Source: Phycisphaeraceae bacterium | Lineage (GTDB): Bacteria > Planctomycetota > Phycisphaerae > Phycisphaerales > Phycisphaeraceae | Direction: 5' to 3' | NCBI GenBank assembly: GCA_020851395.1 | Contig: JADZCW010000025.1 | Coordinates: 1 to 16,514, forward strand | Length of the DNA stretch: 16,514 nucleotides | Part shown: positions 1-6,693 of the stretch, piece by piece | Layout of the letters: the number at the start of each line of letters is the position of its first letter | Numbering within the stretch: the stretch's first letter is position 1 | Translations under genes and position numbers: made by a program | The notes under the pieces: generated by a model | Databases searched by the model: none | What the model saw: only the letters and a program-made list of their open reading frames with translations | Told to the model about the DNA's origin: nothing

Positions 1-91
1 GGGCGAGATTCGTCTGGACCAGGTCGGGGTCGATCGAGTCGAGCCAGAGCTTGGTGCCGGAGTCGACGACGCTGCGCAGGCCGGTGGACAT
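1..91 (-). CDS. tal: Transaldolase-like protein, N-terminal 30 residues only (runs off left edge)
   Basis: Reading the minus strand from the ATG at 91-89 gives a frame open to the window edge that begins MSTGLRSVVDSGTKLWLDSI and continues with DPDLVQTNLA. The block 'SGTKLWLDSIDPDLV' resembles the N-terminus of the longer bacterial transaldolases, where it leads into the first beta strand of the TIM barrel. Transaldolase moves a dihydroxyacetone unit between sugar phosphates in the non-oxidative pentose phosphate pathway, in the cytoplasm. The start is supported by a GGAG Shine-Dalgarno-like sequence about 7 bases upstream. The gene lies 116 bp downstream of purH on the same strand, with a terminator-like hairpin between them, so it may be a separate unit. 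The catalytic lysine lies outside the window, so the name rests on about 30 residues recalled from the family. Confidence 0.6.
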   Translation of the reverse strand, partial: MSTGLRSVVDSGTKLWLDSIDPDLVQTNLA

Positions 92-146
92 GAGGTTGCT
101 CCGTGAGAGGGGAGAGCGGATTTTGGGATTGTAGGCAGGGGGAGAT

Positions 147-165
147 GAAAAACCCGGTCACGGGT
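147..165 (-). terminator. Rho-independent terminator candidate after purH
   Basis: On the minus strand the sequence reads ACCCG, loop TGAC, CGGGT, then further T residues (five T in a row counting the last stem base). This 5-bp GC-rich stem followed by a T tract lies about 40 bases past the purH stop and before the transaldolase-like start, where an intrinsic terminator would be expected. The stem is short, so efficiency may be modest. Confidence 0.5.
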
Positions 166-207
166 GCGGCCGGGCGTATGGAGCGATGTAGGAATGTCGA
201 GCGGGGA

Positions 208-1812
208 TTAATGCCGGAAGTGGCGCTGGCCGGTGAAGATCAGGGTGACGTCGGCGTCCTTGCAGGCCTGGATGGTTTCGTCGTCACGCTTCGAGCCGCC
301 GGGCTGGATGATGGCGGTGACGCCGGCGTCGATCAGGACGTCGGGGCCGTCGCGGAAGGGGAAGAAGGCGTCGGAGGCGGCGGAAGCGCCCTGAGCGCGG
401 CTGTCATTACCCTTGCCTGCTTTGGCCACGGCGATCTTGGCGGACTCGACGCGGTCCATCTGTCCGGCGCCGGCGCCGACGAGGGTCTGGTTGCGGACGA
501 GGCAGATGGCGTTGGACTTGAGATGTTTGACCGCGCACCAGGCGAGTCGGAGGTCGGCCACGACGGCGTCGGTGGGCTTGGGGCCGGCGACCTGCTGCCA
601 GTGGGCGCCCTGCATGTCGAGCATGTCGCGCTGCTGGACGAGCAGGCCGCCGACGATGCGTTTGACGTCGAGGACGCGGGGGTCGCGCTGTCGGGGGGAG
701 GTGAGCTTGCCGACGGCGAGCAGGCGGACGTTCTGCCATCGCTGGCGGAGCAGGTGCAGGGCGGCGGGCTCGTAGTCGGGGGCGAGGATGACCTCGAGGA
801 ACTTCTGTCCGGAGGTGATGGCCTCGGCGGTGGGGGTGTCGACGGTGCGGCTTAGGGCGACGATGCCGCCGAAGGCGGCCAGGGGGTCGCCGGAGTAGGC
901 GCGTTCGAAGGCGGTGGCGAGGTTGTCCGCCAGGCCGCAGCCGCAGGGGTTGGTGTGCTTGATGACGGCGGCGGCGGGCTGGTCGAACTCCTTGATGAGC
1001 TCCAGGGCCGCGGCGGCGTCGTTGAGGTTATTGAAGCTCAGTTCCTTGCCGTGGAGCTGCTTGGCGGAGACGACATTAGGCTCGGTGACGCCGGGCTCGG
1101 CGTAGACGGCGGCGAGCTGGTGGGGGTTCTCGCCGTAGCGGAGCTCGGTGAGCTTGCGCATCTGCCAGACGAGGGGGTCGGGGAAGAGCTCGGTCTGGGG
1201 GTGATAGGAGTCGCAGCGGCTCATCCAGGAGACGATGGCGGCGTCGTAGGCGGAGGTGTGGGCGAAGGCGGCGGCGGCGAGTGAGCGTCGGAGGGCGAGG
1301 GTGGTGGCGCCCTTGTTCTCCTGGAGCTCGGCGCTGACGCGGTCGTACTGGCTGGGGTCGGTGACGATGGCGACGAAGGCGTGGTTCTTGGCAGCGCTGC
1401 GGACCATGGAGGGGCCGCCGATGTCGATGTGCTCGATGGCCTGCTCGGTGGTGACGTCGGGCTTGGCGACGGTCTTCTCGAAGGGGTAGAGGTTGACGCA
1501 GACCAGGTCGATCGGGTCGATGCCGTGGTCCTTCATGGCCTGGACGTGGGAGGGCTCGTCGCGGAGGGCGAGGATGCCGCCGTGGACCTTGGGGTGGAGG
1601 GTCTTGACGCGGCCGTCCATCATCTCGGGGAAGCCGGTGACCTGGTCGATGGGGGTGACGGGGATGCCGGCGTCGGCGATGGCCTTGGCGGTGCCGCCGG
1701 TGGAGATGATCTGGACGCCCAGGCCGGCGAGTCGGCGAGCGAAGGGTACGAGGTCGGTCTTGTCGCTGACGGAGATCAGGGCACGGCGGACGGGGACGAG
1801 GTCGCTGGTCAT
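208..1812 (-). CDS. purH: Bifunctional AICAR formyltransferase / IMP cyclohydrolase
   Basis: PurH carries out the last two steps of de novo purine synthesis in the cytoplasm: formylation of AICAR with 10-formyl-THF, then closure of FAICAR to IMP. The protein is 534 residues from the ATG at 1812, a normal family length. The N-terminal MGS-like cyclohydrolase domain (about 1-195) shows 'RALISVSDKTDL', 'ISTGGTA', 'GRVKTLHPKVHGG' and 'DIGGPSMVRSAAKN'. The formyltransferase part follows with 'LRYGENPHQ', 'VIKHTNPCGCG' holding the Lys-His pair near residues 285-286, 'KSNAI', 'GAGAGQ', 'QPGGSKRD', and the C-terminal 'GQRHFRH' that ends nearly all PurH proteins. A GTG two codons upstream (1818) could also start the protein; neither has a clear ribosome binding site, and I prefer the ATG. 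The gene lies 39 bp downstream of the PQQ lipoprotein gene and is probably co-transcribed with it. No other purine gene is in the window. Confidence 0.97.
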   Translation of the reverse strand: MTSDLVPVRRALISVSDKTDLVPFARRLAGLGVQIISTGGTAKAIADAGIPVTPIDQVTGFPEMMDGRVKTLHPKVHGGILALRDEPSHVQAMKDHGIDPIDLVCVNLYPFEKTVAKPDVTTEQAIEHIDIGGPSMVRSAAKNHAFVAIVTDPSQYDRVSAELQENKGATTLALRRSLAAAAFAHTSAYDAAIVSWMSRCDSYHPQTELFPDPLVWQMRKLTELRYGENPHQLAAVYAEPGVTEPNVVSAKQLHGKELSFNNLNDAAAALELIKEFDQPAAAVIKHTNPCGCGLADNLATAFERAYSGDPLAAFGGIVALSRTVDTPTAEAITSGQKFLEVILAPDYEPAALHLLRQRWQNVRLLAVGKLTSPRQRDPRVLDVKRIVGGLLVQQRDMLDMQGAHWQQVAGPKPTDAVVADLRLAWCAVKHLKSNAICLVRNQTLVGAGAGQMDRVESAKIAVAKAGKGNDSRAQGASAASDAFFPFRDGPDVLIDAGVTAIIQPGGSKRDDETIQACKDADVTLIFTGQRHFRH

Positions 1813-1851
1813 GGGCACGCTCGGCGGTGAGGGAGGGGGTTCCTGTCGGGG

Positions 1852-3000
1852 TTATTCGGCGGCTGGTTCAGCCGGTGCGGCCGGGGTGGCTGGTGCGGTC
1901 GGTGCGGCGTGGGGCTGGAGACACTCGATGGCGCCGCTGTTGGAGATCAGGATCAGGGAGCCGTCGGGCAGGGCGAGGGTCTTGTCGATCTCGCGGCTGA
2001 GGCAGGCCGATCGCGGCCGGCCGGTGGCGGCGTCGACGAGCTCGAGGCGGGGGCGGACGTAGAGGACCAGGGCGTCGCCGACCTCGGTGATGGGTGTGGC
2101 GGGGTCCTTGGACTGCCAGAGGAGCTTACCGGTGGCGGGGTCGAGGGCGACGAGGCCGCGTGGGCCGAGGGACTGGTAGAGGACCGAGCCGATCAGGGCC
2201 GGGGCTTGGTGGAGGGGGGTGGTGGCGGCGTACTGCCAGCGGTCCTTGCCGGTGGCGGAGTCCAGGGCGTAGAGGAAGGTGTCCTGGCTGGCGATGAACG
2301 GGCCGAACTCGGTCAGGACGGGCTGGGAGTTGGGGGCGAAGCTGCGGCCGGACCAGAGGGGCCGGCCGTCGTTGGCGTCAAGCATCTTGTAGTAGCCGGT
2401 GATGTCGGCGACCAGGACGTTGTCGCCCAGGACGGCCGGTCGCATGCGGACGCCTGCGGGCATCTGGTAGGACCAGGCGACCTGTCCGGAGCCGATCCGC
2501 TGGGCGAAGACGCGTCCCTCGGCGGCGGCGAAGATGGCCAGTTGGCCGTGCACGACAGGTGCGGTGATGACGACGAAGCTCAGGGGGTTGCTCTGGAGAG
2601 GCCGACCGGACAGGGCGTCGAGGACGAACAGGTGGGTCTCGGTGTTGACGAGGATGCGGTCGCCCCGGCGGGTGGGGGTGAAGATCTCCTCGCCGCGGTT
2701 GCCGACCTGTCGGGTCCAGAGGACCTTGCCGTCCTGGGCCCGCAGGGCGGTGACGAGGTTGCTCGGGACCTCGACGGTCAGGACCAGGTCGTCGAGCAGC
2801 TCGGCCGAGCGGAGCCGGGCCTTGCCGGGGAGGTTGAGGTCGACGCGCCAGACCTTGGTGTATCCCAGTCGGCGTGCGTCGAGGGGGTAGACCAGGCCGG
2901 TGCGGAAGGGATCGACGGGCTTCTGGCAGGCGGCGAGGCAGAGGACCAGGGCCAGCGACGCGAGGGACCGCAGCAGGTGCTGACCTGAAAGACGTTTCAT
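1852..3000 (-). CDS. PQQ-binding-like beta-propeller lipoprotein
   Basis: A 382-residue exported protein. From the ATG at 3000 it begins MKRLSGQHLLRSLASLAL and reaches a lipobox 'LAAC' with Cys25, so it should be cleaved by signal peptidase II and lipid-anchored. The rest is a series of PQQ/WD-like propeller blades with the usual 'D..tGk.lW' ending: 'DGKVLWTRQVG', 'GQVAWSYQMPAG', 'DGRPLWSGRSF', 'GKDRWQYA' and 'GKLLWQSKDP'. This is the fold of BamB and of many planctomycete outer-membrane or periplasmic proteins; I see no alcohol dehydrogenase active site, so a scaffold or binding role is more likely than an enzyme. The ATG at 3000 is preceded by CGGAG about 8 bases upstream and gives a proper signal peptide, so I prefer it to the upstream codon at 3030. 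The C-terminus is rich in Ala and Pro. The exact partner is unknown. Confidence 0.88.
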   Translation of the reverse strand: MKRLSGQHLLRSLASLALVLCLAACQKPVDPFRTGLVYPLDARRLGYTKVWRVDLNLPGKARLRSAELLDDLVLTVEVPSNLVTALRAQDGKVLWTRQVGNRGEEIFTPTRRGDRILVNTETHLFVLDALSGRPLQSNPLSFVVITAPVVHGQLAIFAAAEGRVFAQRIGSGQVAWSYQMPAGVRMRPAVLGDNVLVADITGYYKMLDANDGRPLWSGRSFAPNSQPVLTEFGPFIASQDTFLYALDSATGKDRWQYAATTPLHQAPALIGSVLYQSLGPRGLVALDPATGKLLWQSKDPATPITEVGDALVLYVRPRLELVDAATGRPRSACLSREIDKTLALPDGSLILISNSGAIECLQPHAAPTAPATPAAPAEPAAE

Positions 3001-3092
3001 CGGCGGCACTCCGAGCGCATGGGGGAACAAGGCCGTCAGGGGGGATGGACCGTCCGGCGGGGCGGGCCAGGGATGCCAAGTATCAACCGGTG

Positions 3093-3117
3093 CGCGGGGG
3101 CGGTCAAGCCCCCCGCG
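3093..3117. repeat. Strong GC hairpin between thioredoxin-like and lipoprotein genes
   Basis: CGCGGGGG at 3093-3100 and CCCCCGCG at 3110-3117 form a perfect 8-bp stem with a 9-base loop. It sits in the 153-bp gap between the thioredoxin-like gene (ends 3154) and the lipoprotein start (3000). No T run follows on either strand, so it is not a standard intrinsic terminator. It could be an mRNA processing, stability or pausing element. Confidence 0.4.
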
Positions 3118-3153
3118 AGCCCGGGTGGAGGCATGGGCGATCGGTCATGCCGG

Positions 3154-3663
3154 TCATCCCCGGGACTGCGCGAGCCAGTCGATGAGGTCGGCCGAGTCGA
3201 TGACGCCGACGCGTCGGCTGATCTCGCGGCCGTCGGGGGCCAGCAGGAGCAGGGTGGGCGTGGCGAGGATCTGATACCGCCTGCAGAGGTCGTCGGTGGC
3301 GGGGGTGGGCGTGGTCAGATCGACCTTCAGGGGCAGGGCCAGTTGGCTGATCTGCTCAGCCACGTCGCGGCGGGAGAAGATGCGGGCCTTGAGTTCCTGG
3401 CAGGCGGCGCACCAGTCGGCGGTGAAGTTCATCAGGACGGGCTTGTTGGTTGCCCTGGCTTGGTCCATGACTGCCTGGACGTCCTGGGCCCAGGCGACGT
3501 GGTCCTTGGCGCGTCCGAGGGTGCGCCAGCCCAGGAAGACGATCAGGAAGGCGAAGGCCAGGATGATCAATGCCTGGCGGTCGCTCAGACGTTTGTCCGT
3601 GCCGGGGCGGGGTCCGCGGTCCGGGGGCGATGGAGTGTCCAAGGGATCGGTTGACGAAGCCAT
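3154..3663 (-). CDS. Membrane-anchored thioredoxin-fold protein (WCAAC active site)
   Basis: A 169-residue protein with three parts. The N-terminus is Pro/Asp-rich and cytoplasmic (1-28), followed by one membrane segment (about 30-46, 'ALIILAFAFLIVFLGW'), then a thioredoxin domain (about 55-167) that would lie on the periplasmic side. The active site is W84-C-A-A-C88 in 'NFTADWCAACQELK', and the cis-proline is P136 in 'ILATPTLLLL'. The layout resembles the C-terminal (gamma) domain of DsbD or a Thioredoxin_7-type protein, so it probably reduces or exchanges disulfides on exported proteins. It lies 62 bp after the Ser/Thr kinase gene on the same strand and upstream of an exported lipoprotein, which fits an envelope role. 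The ATG at 3663 is the only start that keeps the anchor intact; I see no clear Shine-Dalgarno site. The redox partner and substrate cannot be told from the sequence. Confidence 0.9.
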   Translation of the reverse strand: MASSTDPLDTPSPPDRGPRPGTDKRLSDRQALIILAFAFLIVFLGWRTLGRAKDHVAWAQDVQAVMDQARATNKPVLMNFTADWCAACQELKARIFSRRDVAEQISQLALPLKVDLTTPTPATDDLCRRYQILATPTLLLLAPDGREISRRVGVIDSADLIDWLAQSRG

Positions 3664-3725
3664 AAGGTCGCGCAGGGGGGGAATGTTCGGGGTGCCAATT
3701 CAATGATAGGCGCGGTGGGGCGGGG

Positions 3726-5000
3726 TCAGCCGAGCTTGATGGCCAGGATGACCACGGCGACGAGGAAGAAGGCCCATCCGGCGGCGGCGGTCCAGATCAG
3801 GAGCTGGATCATCGAGCGGTTGGCCAGGAGCAGGCGGGCGGTCTCGCCGGGGTCTTTTTTGTCGCGGGTGGACTCGAGGGAGGCCAGGGAGGCCAGGTCG
3901 AACATGCGGCGGGCCTGGAGGGGGGCCTCGCCGCGGGCGACGGACTCGAGGTCTTCGAGCAGCTCGTCGGTCGAGGCGTACCGCTTGTCGCGGTCCTTGG
4001 CCATGCAGACCTCGATGATCTCGCAGATGCCCGAGGAGATGTTGGGGTTGATCTGGTCGGGTGGGGTGAGCTTGGCCTTGAGGTGCTTGTGCATGACGGC
4101 CGAGGGGTTGGGGCCGTCGAAGGGGACCTTGCCGGTGACCAGGTGATAGAAGGTGGCGCCGAGGCTGTAGATGTCGGCGCGGTAGTCGACGTCGAGCTCG
4201 CCGCGGATCTGCTCGGGTGCGATGTAGTAGGGGGTGCCGAAGGCCTTGCCCTGCTCGGCCTCGGCGGCCTCACGATCGGAGACGGCCCGTGCGAGGCCCA
4301 TGTCGGCGAGCTTCACGACGCCGTCGTCGGTGATCATGATGTTCTTGGGCTTGACGTCGCGGTGGATGAAGCCGGCCTTGTGGGCGTGATTCAGGGCGCG
4401 GGTGACCTGGATGATGATGTCCAGGACCTCGCGTTCGTCGTACTTCTTGCCGGCGGTGATGTCGTCGAAGAGGGTGCGTCCCTCGACGTACTCCATGACG
4501 AAGTAGTGGGTGTCGCCGACCTGGCCGACGTCCAGGGCGGCGACGATGTTGGCGTGGTTGAGCTTGGCGGCGGCCTTGCCCTCGCCGTAGAAGCGTTCGA
4601 TGAACTCGGGGTTGTTGGTGTACTTCTTGGGCAGGATCTTGATGGCGACGATGCGGTCGAGGCTGAGCTGCCGGGCCTTGAAGACGGTGGCCATGGCGCC
4701 GGCGCCGAGCTTGCCCAGGAGCTGGTAGCCGGGGATCTGCTGCTGGGTCTGGAGGGTGTGTCGGCCGGATTCGTCGGACTTGGCGGTCAGGACGCGTTCG
4801 AGCTGGCGGCGCGTGATGTAACCGTCGGCGACGAGGATGGCCGCCAGACTGGCCTGCCGCGGGTCGGCCTGGGGGTTGTCCGCCAGGAGCCTGCGTTGTT
4901 TTTCTCGGACCGCCTGGATGTCCTGCGGGGTGACGAGGCCCCGTTCGACCAGGACGCGGCCGATCTGAGAATCGTGGTTGGTGAGGGGAGCGTCCCCCAT
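3726..5000 (-). CDS. Transmembrane Ser/Thr protein kinase with N-terminal GspE/MshEN-like domain
   Basis: A 424-residue Hanks-type kinase. The kinase domain (about 91-355) has the glycine loop 'GKLGAGAMATVF' (96-107), the ATP lysine K121 in 'VAIKILP', the helix-C glutamate E140, the catalytic loop 'HRDVKPKN' (D215, K217, N220), the metal-binding 'ADMGLA' (D233, with Met in place of the usual Phe of DFG), and 'APEQ' (261-264). All catalytic residues are present, so it should be active. A single membrane helix lies at about 398-421, at the very C-terminus, leaving almost nothing outside the cell; the protein is therefore a cytoplasmic kinase tethered by its tail. The first 75 residues hold two similar blocks (12-35 and 51-74), 'IGRVLVERGLVTP...' and 'LAAILVADGYITR...', like the N-terminal domain of GspE/PilB ATPases. 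The substrate is unknown. A promoter candidate lies just upstream at 5072-5100. Confidence 0.95.
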   Translation of the reverse strand: MGDAPLTNHDSQIGRVLVERGLVTPQDIQAVREKQRRLLADNPQADPRQASLAAILVADGYITRRQLERVLTAKSDESGRHTLQTQQQIPGYQLLGKLGAGAMATVFKARQLSLDRIVAIKILPKKYTNNPEFIERFYGEGKAAAKLNHANIVAALDVGQVGDTHYFVMEYVEGRTLFDDITAGKKYDEREVLDIIIQVTRALNHAHKAGFIHRDVKPKNIMITDDGVVKLADMGLARAVSDREAAEAEQGKAFGTPYYIAPEQIRGELDVDYRADIYSLGATFYHLVTGKVPFDGPNPSAVMHKHLKAKLTPPDQINPNISSGICEIIEVCMAKDRDKRYASTDELLEDLESVARGEAPLQARRMFDLASLASLESTRDKKDPGETARLLLANRSMIQLLIWTAAAGWAFFLVAVVILAIKLG

Positions 5001-5071
5001 CAGAAGTTCACCGCCTGGCCCGTCAGGATGAACGACACTTCCGTCTTGATCATCGGGCCGATTTGTTTGGG

Positions 5072-5100
5072 ACGTTACGCGCCGTGGAGATGGTTGTCAA
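5072..5100 (-). promoter_or_regulatory. Sigma-70-type promoter candidate for the kinase gene cluster
   Basis: On the minus strand a perfect -35 TTGACA (5100-5095) is followed after 17 bp by TAACGT (5077-5072), which matches TATAAT at 3 of 6 positions. The predicted transcript would start near 5065, giving a leader of about 65 bases before the kinase ATG at 5000. It is the best -35 on this strand in the 333-bp gap between the divergent genes. Confidence 0.5.
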
Positions 5101-5162
5101 CTAAATTTTGATGGTGCGGGCAGTTATCCAGATGTCCCGGGGAAGCGCCGGGCGCGTGGGGA

Positions 5163-5172
5163 TTCGCGCGAA
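5163..5172. promoter_or_regulatory. 10-bp perfect palindrome in the divergent intergenic region
   Basis: TTCGCGCGAA is a perfect palindrome about midway between the two outward-facing promoter candidates (5072-5100 minus and 5224-5252 plus). Its position would suit an operator serving both genes, but a 10-bp GC-rich palindrome can also occur by chance in this genome. Confidence 0.25.
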
Positions 5173-5223
5173 GGTTTGTCATGGAGAAACCGGTGTTCTG
5201 TTAGGAAGGCATGAACAAAGATT

Positions 5224-5252
5224 TTGTGGGTCGGGCGATGGGGTTCTACAAT
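5224..5252 (+). promoter_or_regulatory. Sigma-70-type promoter candidate for the polyprenyl synthase gene
   Basis: TTGTGG (5224-5229) and TACAAT (5247-5252) are separated by 17 bp. The -10 matches the consensus at 5 of 6 positions and the -35 at 3 of 6. Transcription would start near 5259, at the left edge of the hairpin at 5258-5280. If real, this promoter rules out the upstream start at 5211 and supports translation from 5334. Confidence 0.4.
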
Positions 5253-5257
5253 CGTCC

Positions 5258-5280
5258 TCCCCGGCGTTCATTGCCGGGGA
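5258..5280 (+). other. Hairpin at the predicted 5' end of the polyprenyl synthase mRNA
   Basis: TCCCCGGC (5258-5265) and GCCGGGGA (5273-5280) pair perfectly over 8 bp around the 7-base loop GTTCATT. The hairpin lies right after the promoter candidate and about 55 bases before the ATG at 5334. A stem at the extreme 5' end of a message can protect it from decay. There is no T run, so it is not a terminator. Confidence 0.4.
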
Positions 5281-5333
5281 CGGCGGCAGGCCCCGGATGC
5301 CCGGTAACTGATCGAAACCTGCGGGACGCCCGA

Positions 5334-6401
5334 ATGTCTCAGACCTGCGACGTCACGACGGCGATGACCGATTGGCTGCGGAGCGGCCTGGCGGAGGTGC
5401 AGAACCGTCTGGTCATGGAACTGCTGAGCGACCTGCCGGCGGTCAATGACCTGGTGGCGCATGCCGAGAGGTACCGGGGGAAGATGCTGCGGCCGATGCT
5501 GGTGCTGATCTCGGGGCTGGCGGCGCGGCAGGAGGCGGGGGGGGGCGAGCTGGACCTGCGGCCGGCGGAGGCGACACATCACGTGCTGGCGGCCGTGGTG
5601 GAGGTGGTGCACCTGGCGACGCTGGTGCACGACGACGTGCTGGATGAGGCGGAGGTGCGGCGCGGGGGGGCCACGCTCAATCACCTGCGGGGGAACGAGG
5701 CGGCGGTGATCCTGGGGGATTATCTGATCAGCCACGCGTACCACCTGTGCTCGAGCCTGGACCGGCCGGTGGTGAGCCGGCAGATCGCACGGACGACCAA
5801 CACGGTCTGTGAGGGCGAACTGCTGCAGTTGTCCAATCGCAACAACTGGGGGCTGGACGAGCCGACCTACTTCGAGATTATCCGTCGGAAGACCGCGAGC
5901 CTGTGCGGGACGAGCTGCCTGCTGGGGGCGGAGCTGGGGGGGGCGTCGGCAGAGACGGCGCGGGCGCTGCATGACTACGGGCAGTGCCTGGGGCTGGCGT
6001 TCCAGATCGTGGATGATTTGTTGGATCTGGTGGGGCAGGAGCGGGTGGTGGGCAAGTCGCTCGGGCGCGACCTGGAGAAGGGGAAGCTGACACTGCCGGT
6101 GATCCATTTGCTCGGGAGTGAGCAGGCGGGTCGGTCGAGGCAGCAGGTTATCGGACGGCTGCAGCGGATCGGTCGGCTGATGGCTGAGCACGAGGAGTTC
6201 CCGCAGGAGGCGGGTCACCCGTTGGCGACGGAGTTGGCGGAGCTGCGGAACAGGCTGGTCCAGAGTGGGTCGCTGGGGTATGCCCAGGAAGTGGCCCAGA
6301 GGCTCGTGGAGCAGGCCAAACGGTGCCTGAGCAGGGTTCCCGGGCCGGTGCGGGGGTTCATGGCGGAGACAGCCCAAGGGGTGCTTACGCGGTCGTTCTA
6401 G
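5334..6401 (+). CDS. Trans-polyprenyl diphosphate synthase
   Basis: Adds isopentenyl diphosphate units to an allylic primer to make an all-trans polyprenyl chain, probably the side chain of a quinone. It is 355 residues from the ATG at 5334 (a family-like length) and shows 'YRGKMLRPMLVL' (49-60), the first Asp-rich motif 'DDVLD' at 100-104 followed by 'EVRRGG', 'GDYLIS', 'KTASL' (187-191), the second Asp-rich motif 'DDLLD' at 227-231, then 'GKSLGRDLEKGKLTLPVI'. The residue five places before the first motif is Ala95; small residues there usually go with long products, so a long chain is likelier than GPP or FPP (inference). An in-frame ATG at 5211 would add 41 residues unlike the family and would run through a promoter-like and hairpin region, so I reject it. 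The coding sequence contains G runs of 9, 7 and 8. Confidence 0.93.
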   Translation: MSQTCDVTTAMTDWLRSGLAEVQNRLVMELLSDLPAVNDLVAHAERYRGKMLRPMLVLISGLAARQEAGGGELDLRPAEATHHVLAAVVEVVHLATLVHDDVLDEAEVRRGGATLNHLRGNEAAVILGDYLISHAYHLCSSLDRPVVSRQIARTTNTVCEGELLQLSNRNNWGLDEPTYFEIIRRKTASLCGTSCLLGAELGGASAETARALHDYGQCLGLAFQIVDDLLDLVGQERVVGKSLGRDLEKGKLTLPVIHLLGSEQAGRSRQQVIGRLQRIGRLMAEHEEFPQEAGHPLATELAELRNRLVQSGSLGYAQEVAQRLVEQAKRCLSRVPGPVRGFMAETAQGVLTRSF

Positions 6402-6615
6402 GGTGGCCTGACGGTGAGATAAAAAAACGAGTGATATCGGGAATTATCCTGTGTCGTCAGGAATGATCGCTGCATACAGTTTGAGAACGATTCCAGGGTG
6501 CGGATTTTTACGTCAGGGGCATCGGGGCGGAAACGGGGAGGAATGTTGGGTTCTTACCCTGGATTTTGACGATAGTTAGAATTCCGGGGCGAAGGCCGGC
6601 GCCGGTGCGTCGGCG

Positions 6616-6645
6616 TTGACAGAAGCCTTCTGAGGCCGATAGACT
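6616..6645 (+). promoter_or_regulatory. Sigma-70-type promoter candidate for the PAS/GAF/receiver gene
   Basis: A perfect TTGACA (6616-6621) is followed after 18 bp by TAGACT (6640-6645, 4 of 6 matches). Transcription would start about 40 bases before the ATG at 6694. The spacer contains the odd palindrome AGAAGCCTTCT (6621-6631), a possible operator. A second weaker candidate lies upstream: TTACCC (6554-6559), 17 bp, TAGAAT (6577-6582). Apart from these, the 292-bp gap from 6402 holds an AT-rich patch near 6420-6450 with no gene I can support. Confidence 0.45.
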
Positions 6646-6693
6646 TTCCCGGTTCAACTTTTGTTGCCGGGGCGGGACGGATCGGCGAAATCC

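Noticed and set aside
103..855. 250-residue plus-strand open frame opposite purH
   Set aside because: It is antisense to the certain purH gene, and its Gly/Asp/Val-rich sequence is what GC-rich codons produce on the opposite strand.
1909..2988. 359-residue plus-strand open frame opposite the PQQ lipoprotein gene
   Set aside because: Low-complexity Gly/Glu/Val/Asp sequence, no recognisable domain, fully antisense to a well-supported gene.
4083..5111. 342-residue plus-strand open frame opposite the kinase
   Set aside because: It mirrors the kinase codons and shows no family motif, while the kinase on the other strand has all catalytic residues.
5211..5333. N-terminal extension of the polyprenyl synthase from an ATG at 5211
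   Set aside because: The added 41 residues do not resemble the family, and the segment holds a promoter-like sequence and a hairpin, which fits an untranslated leader better.
6440..6470. TCCTG-TGTCGT-CAGGA as a terminator after the prenyl synthase
   Set aside because: 5-bp stem with no T tract on the plus strand; not enough to call.
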